A stretch of 30,851 nt of DNA from DATBFU01 sp046735265 (GTDB lineage: Bacteria; Acidobacteriota; Thermoanaerobaculia; UBA5066; Gp7-AA6): contig JBKPSZ010000108.1 in the NCBI GenBank assembly GCA_046735265.1, positions 1 through 30,851 on the forward strand, given 5' to 3'. Within the stretch, counting starts at the first letter, position 1, and every line of letters starts with the position of its first letter. A program made the position numbers and the translations under genes. The notes under the pieces were generated by a model, which saw nothing but the letters and a program-made list of their open reading frames with translations, ran no database searches and had not been told where the DNA came from. Below, in pieces: positions 1 to 7,571 of the stretch.

Positions 1-1
1 C

Positions 2-2392
2 CCCAACATCACGGCGGTCTACGATCTGGGCTCGCACGACGGGGCACCGTACATCGTCACGGAGCTCCTCGAAGGGGAGACGCTGCGGTCGCGTCTGGGA
101 TCGGGCGCTCTGCCGGCGCGCAAGGCGATCGACTATGCGATCCAGATCGCGAAGGGACTCGCGGCGGCGCACGAGAAGGGGATCGTGCATCGGGATCTAA
201 AACCCGAGAACCTCTTCCTCACGAAGGACGGGCGGGTCAAGATCCTGGACTTCGGCCTCGCGAAGCTGAAGAGCGAGAAGGACGGCGAGCAGCAGACCGA
301 TTTGAAGACGGTCTCGGGCACGGAGCCCGGCGTCGTGCTCGGCACGATGGGCTACATGTCGCCCGAGCAGGTGCGCGGGAAGGCGGCGGATCGGCGGAGC
401 GATCTCTTCTCCTTCGGCACGATCCTCTACGAGATGCTCACGGGTCAGCGGGCGTTTCGCGGGGAGACCGCGGCCGACACGATCACGGCGATCCTGACGA
501 AGGAGCCGCCGGATCTGTCCGCGACGAACAAGGATCTGCACCCGGGCCTCGAGCGGATCGTTCGTCACTGCCTCGAGAAGAACCCGGAAGAGCGTTTCGA
601 GTCCGCGCGAGACGTCGCCTTCAACCTCGAAGCGCTCTCGGGCGTCTCCGCGATATCGACGACCGGCGCCCTTCCCGCGGCGAAAGCCGAAGGACGCCCT
701 CGAGGTCGATGGACGGCAGCCGTCTTCGCCGCGATTCTCGCCGCGCTCGTTGCGGGCGTGGCCGGCGGGCTCCTCTTCGGCCGAAGACTCTCCGAGCGTC
801 CTCAGATCTCCTTCCGGCAGCTCACATTCCGACGCGGCCCGATTCAGTCGGCGCGGTTCGCGCCGGACGGCGAGACGATCATCTATACGGCTTCCTGGGA
901 CGGCCGGCCGATGGAGCTCTTCACGACGCGGCTCGACAGCCCGGAGTCGCGGCCGTTCGGGCTGACCGGCGCCGAGGTCCTTTCGATTGCCTCGACGGGC
1001 GAGATGGCCGTGTCCCTGTCGCGGCGTACGCATTCAGGGTTCTCGAGGATCGGAACGCTCTCGCGTCTCGGCATGACCGGCGGCGGCGCGCCGAGGGACG
1101 TCCGGGACGACGTCATCTACGCCGACTGGTCGCCCGACGGCAAGGAGCTCGCGATCGTGCGCGAGGCCGGCGGAAAGGCGCAGCTCGAGTTTCCGATCGG
1201 CAAGATCCTCCACGCAACGGCGGGTTGGCTTTCCCATCCGCGGGTCTCTCCGTCCGGCGAGGAGATCGCGCTCATCGAGCATCCGGTCCTGGACGACGAT
1301 GGAGGCTATGTCCTTCTCGTCGACCGGTCGGGCCAGAGCAAGAAGATCTCGGGCGACTTCGCGAGCATCCTCGGGCTCTGCTGGTCCCGCAAGGGAGACG
1401 AGATCTGGTTCACGGCGTCGCGTGTCGGGTTCAACCGCTTCGTGCACGCGGCCACGCGTTCGGGGAACGTCCGCGTTCTCGCGGTGGCGACGGGCGGCAT
1501 GACCATGGAGGACGTTTCCCGCACCGGAAAGGTGTTGCTATCGCAGGACAAGGCCCGGCAGGGTCTCGTCGCCTTCGCCCCCGGACTCGACAAAGAACGC
1601 GACTTGTCGTGGCTCGACTGGTCTCTGGCCGACAGCATCTCGAAGGATGGCAGCACGATCCTCTTCGACGAGAGCGGCGAAGGAGGCGGTGCGGGCTACT
1701 CGACGTATGCCCGGAAAATGGACGGCTCTCCGGCGATCCGTCTCGGCGAAGGCTCGGCGCAATCGCTCTCGCCGGACGGCAGGCAGGCGCTCGCGATCGT
1801 GCACCCCTCGTCGAATCCGAAGGTCGCGATCTATCCGATCGGCTCGGGCGACCCGAAGCTTCTCGAGACCCCCGGTCTGACCGTTCAGGCCGCCGCATGG
1901 CTGCCGGACGGGAACCGAGTGCTGCTCGCGGCGAACGAAGCCGGCCGCGGAGTTCGCATCTACCTCTACGAGATCGCCACGCAGAAGAGCCGCGCGCTGA
2001 CCCCCGAGGGCTACCGCATCACCGCGACGGGCGCCGGGGTCTCTCCCGACGGCAAGCTCGTGGCCGTTTTCGGGCCGGATCGAAAGCAATACCTCTACCC
2101 GCTCGAAGGCGGAGAGCCGACGGCGCTCCCGATCGACCCCAAGTGGTTGCCGGTCGGCTGGAGCGACGACGGCGGCTCTCTCTTCGTCCGGCAGAGAGGA
2201 CAGATCCCCGCACAGGTCGAGCGCCTCGATTTGAAGACCGGAACCCTCACGCCCTGGCGGTCTCTCATGCCGGGCGACTCGGCCGGAGTGACGAGCATCG
2301 GCTCGGTTCGAATCACGCCCGATGGCAAGGCCTACGCCTACTCCTACCTGCGCAATCTCGCCGACCTCTACGTGGTCGAGGGATTGAATTGA
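2..2392 (+). CDS. Receptor Ser/Thr kinase with PD40 propeller, copy 1 (5' truncated)
   Basis: The reading frame is open from base 2 and runs to TGA at 2390-2392, giving 796 residues. By alignment with the next copies about 69 N-terminal residues (Gly-rich loop, VAIK lysine) lie outside the window. Visible are HRDLKPEN (catalytic loop, near base 190), DFGLAK (Mg-binding), MSPEQ in place of the usual APE, a single hydrophobic helix after the kinase domain (about bases 712-780), then a long region with repeated PDG/SPDGK turns typical of PD40/TolB-like beta-propeller blades. Known for the family: cytosolic kinase, one membrane anchor, extracytoplasmic propeller that probably senses or binds a ligand. 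The ligand and substrates cannot be read from sequence. The C-terminus (VVEGLN) overlaps the start of copy 2 by 4 nt. Its intact catalytic motifs argue for an active kinase. Confidence 0.93.
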   Translation, partial: PNITAVYDLGSHDGAPYIVTELLEGETLRSRLGSGALPARKAIDYAIQIAKGLAAAHEKGIVHRDLKPENLFLTKDGRVKILDFGLAKLKSEKDGEQQTDLKTVSGTEPGVVLGTMGYMSPEQVRGKAADRRSDLFSFGTILYEMLTGQRAFRGETAADTITAILTKEPPDLSATNKDLHPGLERIVRHCLEKNPEERFESARDVAFNLEALSGVSAISTTGALPAAKAEGRPRGRWTAAVFAAILAALVAGVAGGLLFGRRLSERPQISFRQLTFRRGPIQSARFAPDGETIIYTASWDGRPMELFTTRLDSPESRPFGLTGAEVLSIASTGEMAVSLSRRTHSGFSRIGTLSRLGMTGGGAPRDVRDDVIYADWSPDGKELAIVREAGGKAQLEFPIGKILHATAGWLSHPRVSPSGEEIALIEHPVLDDDGGYVLLVDRSGQSKKISGDFASILGLCWSRKGDEIWFTASRVGFNRFVHAATRSGNVRVLAVATGGMTMEDVSRTGKVLLSQDKARQGLVAFAPGLDKERDLSWLDWSLADSISKDGSTILFDESGEGGGAGYSTYARKMDGSPAIRLGEGSAQSLSPDGRQALAIVHPSSNPKVAIYPIGSGDPKLLETPGLTVQAAAWLPDGNRVLLAANEAGRGVRIYLYEIATQKSRALTPEGYRITATGAGVSPDGKLVAVFGPDRKQYLYPLEGGEPTALPIDPKWLPVGWSDDGGSLFVRQRGQIPAQVERLDLKTGTLTPWRSLMPGDSAGVTSIGSVRITPDGKAYAYSYLRNLADLYVVEGLN

Positions 2393-4986
2393 GCCTCGCG
2401 GCCGGCACCCGGCTCGGACCGTACGAGATCGTGGGAATCGTCGGCTCCGGTGGCATGGGGGAGGTCTATCGCGCGCGCGACGAGCGTTTGAAGCGCGACG
2501 TCGCGATCAAGGTCCTGCCGGCCTCCTTCGCCCACGACGCGGACCGGCTGCGGCGCTTCGAGCAGGAGGCGCAGTCCGCCGGCGGCCTGAACCACCCCAA
2601 CATCACCGCGGTCCACGATCTCGGGACCCACGATGGCGCTCCCTACATCGTCACGGAGCTGCTCGAAGGCGAGACCCTGCGCGCGCGGCTGTCGGGCGGC
2701 GCGCTTTCCCCGCGCAAGGCGATCGACTACGCGGTCCAGATCGCCAAGGGCCTCGCGGCGGCGCATGAGAAGGGCATCGTTCACCGCGACCTGAAGCCCG
2801 AGAACGTCTTCCTGACGTCCGACGGCCGGGTGAAGATCCTCGATTTCGGCCTCGCCAAGCTCACGCAGAGCGAAGCGGCCTCCGGCGCGCAGACCAACCT
2901 CCCGACGGCCGCGGGCACAGAGCCGGGCGTCGTCATGGGGACGCTCGGGTACATGTCGCCCGAGCAGGTGAAGGGGAGGCCGGCGGACGGGCGGTCGGAC
3001 ATCTTCTCCTTCGGCGCGATCTTGTACGAGATGCTGTCGGGAGGGCGCGCGTTCCATCGGGAATCGGCCGCCGAGACGATGTCGGCGATCCTGCGCGAAG
3101 AGCCGCCGGACCTCTCCGCGACGAACCGGAGCATCCAGCCGGGCCTCGAGCGGATCGTCCGTCACTGCCTGGAGAAAAATCCCGAAGAGCGCTTCTTCTC
3201 CGCGCGCGACGTCGCTTTCGACCTCGAGGCCCTGTCGGAGCAATCCGGCCCGGCGGCCGGTGCGGTTTCCGGTCCGATCGTGGCCGACGCCGCGCCGGCC
3301 GACCGAAAGAGGCCCTCCTGGGCACTCCTCGTCGCGGCCGTCGCGGCGACGGCTCTGCTGGTCGGCGCGTGGGCCCTCTTCGCGATCCGGAAGGCTGGGG
3401 ATCGGCCGCCTCCGCAGTTCCGCCAGCTCACGTTCCGGCGCGGCGCGATCCTCTCGGCGCGGTTCGCGCCCGACGGACAGACCGTCGTGTATTCGGCGGC
3501 GTGGGACGGAAAGCCCATGGAGATCTTCGTCGGGCGGCCGGAGAGTCCGGAGTCCCGCCCCTTCGGATTGGTCGGCGCTGAGATCCTCGCGATCTCGAAA
3601 TCGGGTGACATGGCCGTCTCCCTCGACCGCCGCACGACGGGAGCCTTCCGTCGAACCGGTACCCTGGCGCAGCTTTCAGTCGCCGGCGGCGCCGCCCCTC
3701 GCGAGATCCTGAAGGATGTGGAGTGGGCCGACTGGTCGCCGGACGGCAAGAGCCTGGCGATCGTTCGGGTGATCCCCGGCAAGATGCGGCTCGAATATCC
3801 AGCGGGCAAGATGCTCTACGAAACGAGCGGCTGGGTCAGTCACCCCCGCGTCTCACCGGATGGAGGCTCCATCGCTTTCATCGACCATCCGACGCCCGGC
3901 GACGACGGCGGATCGATCGCCGAGGTCGACGGCGCGGGAAAGGTCCGGAAGCTCTCGGAGCCGTTCGCTTCGGCCTACGGACTCGCCTGGTCGCCACGCG
4001 GCGATGTCTGGTTCACGGCGACGCGCGTCGGCGGCAACCGCGCGCTCTTCTCGACGACGCGCCTGGGGAAAGTCCGGGAGCGTATTCGCATCCCCGGGTC
4101 GTTGACGATCGAGGACTTCTCCCCGGATGGGAGGCTGCTCACGACGTCCGACACGACCCGCATGGAAATTCGTGTCCTGGCGCCCGGCGAGACGAAAGAA
4201 CGCGACCTGACCTGGCTCGACTGGTCGCTCCCGGCTTCCCTCTCGGCGGATGGACGTCGGGTGGTGTTCTCCGAAACGGGCGAAGGCGGCGGGGCCGGAT
4301 ACTCCGTGTACATCCGAAACACCGACGGATCTCCGGCGATTCGGCTCGGAGAGGGAAGCGCTTCGGATCTCTCGCCCGACGGTCAGTGGGTGCTCGCGGT
4401 TGTCCACCCCAACTCCGACCCGCAACTCGTCGCGTATCCCACTGGCGCGGGCGAGCCGAAGGTCTTCCCGAAGGAGGGTCTCGCGGTTTCCGACGCGACC
4501 TGGCTCCCGGATGGAAAGCGGATCCTCATCACCGCGAGCGAGCCCGGACACGGGCAGCGGCTCTACCTGCGAGAAGTGGATGGAGGAAAGCCCCGGCCCG
4601 TGACGCCGGAAGGTTACACATTGATGAGAGTCGTTTCGCCGGATGGGACCTGGGCGGCGGTCACGGGCCCCGACCGGAAGCGCTACCGGTATCCATTGTC
4701 GGGAGGCGAGCCGTCCGAGATCGCCGGCGTCGATCCGGCAGACGTCATCGACCAGGTGACTCCGGATGGGCGATACCTCTACGTTCACCGCCGCGGCGAG
4801 GTCCCCGTCCAGGTCTATCGGCTCGACCTCACGAACGGACGGAGGGAGCCGTGGCGGAGCCTCGCTCCCTCCGACGCCGCCGGCGTCTCCAGCATCAACG
4901 TCTTTCCGGCACCGAGCGGCGACGCATACATCGTCAATTACGCGCGGCTGCTGTCTCACCTCTTCCTCGTCGAAGGAATCCGATGA
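2389..4986 (+). CDS. Receptor Ser/Thr kinase with PD40 propeller, copy 2
   Basis: 865 residues. The chosen start is TTG at 2389, inside the TTGA overlap with the stop of copy 1. It gives the N-terminus MSLAAGTRLGPYEI, which matches all the other copies, and a GAGGG lies a few bases upstream; the open frame further upstream is only a shadow of copy 1. Kinase domain about residues 12-285: Gly loop GSGGMG (19-24), Lys41, HRD 132-134, Lys136, Asn139, DFG 152-154, then MSPEQ. One membrane helix at about 305-325, then a propeller region to the end with conserved blocks such as SPESRPFGL, WADWSPDGK, GGAGYSVYIR and GPDRKRYRYP. It is an RD kinase, so activation-loop phosphorylation is likely. Its N-lobe (DERLKRD) resembles copy 6, whereas copies 3-5 read DPRLGRE. 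It overlaps copy 3 by ATGA. Confidence 0.93.
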   Translation: MSLAAGTRLGPYEIVGIVGSGGMGEVYRARDERLKRDVAIKVLPASFAHDADRLRRFEQEAQSAGGLNHPNITAVHDLGTHDGAPYIVTELLEGETLRARLSGGALSPRKAIDYAVQIAKGLAAAHEKGIVHRDLKPENVFLTSDGRVKILDFGLAKLTQSEAASGAQTNLPTAAGTEPGVVMGTLGYMSPEQVKGRPADGRSDIFSFGAILYEMLSGGRAFHRESAAETMSAILREEPPDLSATNRSIQPGLERIVRHCLEKNPEERFFSARDVAFDLEALSEQSGPAAGAVSGPIVADAAPADRKRPSWALLVAAVAATALLVGAWALFAIRKAGDRPPPQFRQLTFRRGAILSARFAPDGQTVVYSAAWDGKPMEIFVGRPESPESRPFGLVGAEILAISKSGDMAVSLDRRTTGAFRRTGTLAQLSVAGGAAPREILKDVEWADWSPDGKSLAIVRVIPGKMRLEYPAGKMLYETSGWVSHPRVSPDGGSIAFIDHPTPGDDGGSIAEVDGAGKVRKLSEPFASAYGLAWSPRGDVWFTATRVGGNRALFSTTRLGKVRERIRIPGSLTIEDFSPDGRLLTTSDTTRMEIRVLAPGETKERDLTWLDWSLPASLSADGRRVVFSETGEGGGAGYSVYIRNTDGSPAIRLGEGSASDLSPDGQWVLAVVHPNSDPQLVAYPTGAGEPKVFPKEGLAVSDATWLPDGKRILITASEPGHGQRLYLREVDGGKPRPVTPEGYTLMRVVSPDGTWAAVTGPDRKRYRYPLSGGEPSEIAGVDPADVIDQVTPDGRYLYVHRRGEVPVQVYRLDLTNGRREPWRSLAPSDAAGVSSINVFPAPSGDAYIVNYARLLSHLFLVEGIR

Positions 4987-7568
4987 GCCTCGGTTCCGGC
5001 ACGAAGCTCGGGCCCTACGAGGTCATCGCGCCGATCGGCGCCGGCGGGATGGGGGAGGTCTATCGCGCCAAGGACCCGCGCCTCGGCCGCGAGGTGGCGA
5101 TCAAGGTGCTGCCGGCGACGTTCTCGCAGGACGCGGATCGGTTAAAGCGCTTCGAGCAGGAGGCGCGGGCGGCGGGTGTCCTGAACCACCCGAATATCAC
5201 CGCGGTCCATGACTTCGGTTCTCACGAGGGATCGCCCTACATCGTGACGGAGCTGCTCGAAGGGGAGACGCTGCGGTCGCGGCTGTCGGGCGGCGCCCTT
5301 CCCGTCCGCAAGGCGATCGACTATGCGGTGCAGATCGCGAAGGGCCTTGCGGCCGCGCACGAGAAGGGGATCGTTCACCGGGATTTGAAGCCCGAGAACC
5401 TGTTCCTGACGAGAGACGGTCGGGTCAAGATTCTGGACTTCGGCCTGGCGAAGCTGAAGCCCGAGACGGGACAGGACGGCAAGACCGACATGAAGACGGT
5501 CTCGGGAGGCACCGAGCCCGGCGTCGTCCTCGGGACGATGGGCTACATGTCGCCCGAGCAGGTGCGCGGCAAGCCGGCCGACCGCCGGAGCGACCTCTTT
5601 TCGTTCGGGGCGATCCTCTACGAGATGCTGTCGGGTCAGCGAGCATTCCGAGGGGACACGGCGGCAGACACGATTACGGCGATCCTGACGAAGGAGCCGC
5701 CGGATCTCACGCAGACGAACAAGGATCTGCACCCGGGTCTCGAGCGGATCGTGCGGCACTGCCTCGAGAAGAATCCCGAGGAGCGCTTCGAATCGGCACG
5801 CGACGTGGCCTTCGACCTTGAGGCGCTCTCGGGACTTTCCCGGCCCTCCGGGGTCGTCGCCGCCGTGAAGGAGCCGCCCTTGCGCCGTCCGTCATGGTCG
5901 CTTCTTGCCGCGACGGCGGTCGGGAGCGCGGCGTTGGCTGCGCTGCTCGCCTATTCGGCGGGAAAGAAGGCGGGCTTCGTCAACCCGCCGTCGTTTCGCC
6001 AGATCACTTTCAGCCGCGGGGAGGTCGGGGGGGCACTCTTCGCTCCCGATGGACAGACGATCGTGTACTCGGCCGCCTGGGAGGGAAAGCCCTTCGAGGT
6101 CTTCATCAACCGGCCCGAGAGTCCCGAATCGCGTCCGTTCGGCCTGGCGAACGCGGAGGTGCTGGCGGTCTCGAAGACGGGAGAGATGGCCGTTTCACTC
6201 AACCGGCGCCAATCGGTCCCCTTCATCCGGGTCGGCCGTCTCGCGCGAATCAGCATCGCCGGCGGCGCTCCGCGAGACATTCTCGACGACGTCCAATGGG
6301 CGGACTGGAGCCCGGACGGCCGCGACCTCGCCATCATCCGAGAGGCCGGTGTGAAGACTCGCCTCGACTACCCCATCGGCAAGCTGCTCTACGAGACGAA
6401 CGGCTGGATCAGTCATCCTCGCGTGTCGCCCCGAGGCGATCTGGTCGCGTTCATCGACCACCCGGTCCTTCGAGACGACGGAGGCTTCATCGCCGTCGTC
6501 GATCGCTCGGGAAAGAAGAGGACGCTTTCGCCCTTCTACGCCACCGCTCAGGGTCTCGCCTGGAGGCCGGACGGAAGCGAGATCTGGTACACCGCGGCGG
6601 AAGGAGGGTTCAACCGCGCGGTCCATGCCCTGACCCTCTCCGGGAAGGCGCGGCTGGTCGGCCGCGTGCCGGGCATCAGCACGGTCCGGGACATCTCCAA
6701 AGACGGCCGCGTCCTGATGACCAACGAGAGCTCCCGGCTCGGCATCCTCTCCCGGAAGCAGGGTGAAGAAAAGGAACGAGAGCTGTCCTGGCTCGACTTC
6801 TCCCTCATTACGGACATTTCTCCGGACGGAAACTTCATCACTTTGACCGAGTCGGGCGAAGGCGGTGGAGCGAACTATTCGGCTTACATCCGCAGGACCG
6901 ACGGGACCGCCGCGGTCCGACTGGGCGAGGGCACGGCCGGAGCGCTCTCGCCCGATGGGGCGTGGATGATCTCGATCGTTCATCCGGCCGCCGATCCTCA
7001 GCTCGTCCTCCTCCCGACGAGCGTGGGCGAGCCACGGCTCCTTCCGAAGGAGGGCCTCGCTCCGACGGATGCGGACTGGCTTCCCGACGGGAAGCGAATC
7101 CTCTTTTCCGCGACGGAGCCGGGGCGCGGCATGCGGCTCTACGTTCGCGACGTCGCCGGCGGCAAGCCGCGTCCCCTGACCCCGGAGGGATACTTCGCCT
7201 ATCGCGGAACGATCAGCCCGGACTCGAAATCCGTCGTGGTCCGCGGTCCGGATCGCCGGATCTACCTCTACCCGATGGAGGGAGGCGAGCCGACGGCGCT
7301 TCCCGGCCTCACGGTGGAAGACGTGCCGCTTCGGTTCGCTTCGGATGGCCGAACTCTATTTCTGCAGCGGCGCGGAGAGCTTCCCAGCAGTGTCTACCGG
7401 TATGACGTCGCGTCCGGGCGGAAGGAATTGTGGCAGCACCTGATGCCGTCCGACGCCGCCGGTTTGAGTGCGATCAATCGCGTGGTGGTCACATCGGACG
7501 GGAAAACCTACGCCTACAGCTACCTTCGGACTCTCTCCTTCCTCCAGCTCGTCGAAGGGATGAAGTAG
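4983..7568 (+). CDS. Receptor Ser/Thr kinase with PD40 propeller, copy 3
   Basis: 861 residues, ATG start at 4983 overlapping the TGA of copy 2 (ATGA), with GAAGGA five bases upstream as SD. Kinase motifs are complete: Gly loop GAGGMG, Lys41, HRD 132-134, DFG 152-154, MSPEQ about 190-194, and a conserved RHCLEKNPEERF block near the end of the C-lobe. A stretch of small and hydrophobic residues at about 305-325 (LLAATAVGSAALAALLAY) is the membrane helix, followed by GKKAG on the outer side. The propeller spans about 335-861 and contains repeated PDG turns, DHPVLRDDGG, ERELSWLDFS and LTPEGYF. Much of its kinase-domain DNA is nearly identical to copy 4, but the sensors are clearly different, so output is conserved while input has diverged. 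A 3-nt gap separates it from copy 4. Confidence 0.94.
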   Translation: MSLGSGTKLGPYEVIAPIGAGGMGEVYRAKDPRLGREVAIKVLPATFSQDADRLKRFEQEARAAGVLNHPNITAVHDFGSHEGSPYIVTELLEGETLRSRLSGGALPVRKAIDYAVQIAKGLAAAHEKGIVHRDLKPENLFLTRDGRVKILDFGLAKLKPETGQDGKTDMKTVSGGTEPGVVLGTMGYMSPEQVRGKPADRRSDLFSFGAILYEMLSGQRAFRGDTAADTITAILTKEPPDLTQTNKDLHPGLERIVRHCLEKNPEERFESARDVAFDLEALSGLSRPSGVVAAVKEPPLRRPSWSLLAATAVGSAALAALLAYSAGKKAGFVNPPSFRQITFSRGEVGGALFAPDGQTIVYSAAWEGKPFEVFINRPESPESRPFGLANAEVLAVSKTGEMAVSLNRRQSVPFIRVGRLARISIAGGAPRDILDDVQWADWSPDGRDLAIIREAGVKTRLDYPIGKLLYETNGWISHPRVSPRGDLVAFIDHPVLRDDGGFIAVVDRSGKKRTLSPFYATAQGLAWRPDGSEIWYTAAEGGFNRAVHALTLSGKARLVGRVPGISTVRDISKDGRVLMTNESSRLGILSRKQGEEKERELSWLDFSLITDISPDGNFITLTESGEGGGANYSAYIRRTDGTAAVRLGEGTAGALSPDGAWMISIVHPAADPQLVLLPTSVGEPRLLPKEGLAPTDADWLPDGKRILFSATEPGRGMRLYVRDVAGGKPRPLTPEGYFAYRGTISPDSKSVVVRGPDRRIYLYPMEGGEPTALPGLTVEDVPLRFASDGRTLFLQRRGELPSSVYRYDVASGRKELWQHLMPSDAAGLSAINRVVVTSDGKTYAYSYLRTLSFLQLVEGMK
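5529..5708 (+). repeat. Near-identical kinase-domain segment, shared with copy 4
   Basis: These 180 bases of copy 3 match 8118-8297 of copy 4 at an offset of exactly 2589 bp, with one difference that I can see (GAG versus GAA in the YEM codons). Synonymous sites are conserved too, unlike copy 5, which differs at many third positions here. The similarity extends upstream, with a few more mismatches, to about 5350. This points to recent gene conversion or unequal exchange rather than protein-level selection alone. Confidence 0.85.
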
Positions 7569-7571
7569 CCC

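Noticed and set aside
709..2388. Continuous open frame extending kinase copy 2 far upstream
   Set aside because: It runs through the coding region of copy 1 in another frame and is Arg-rich; family homology begins at the TTG at 2389.
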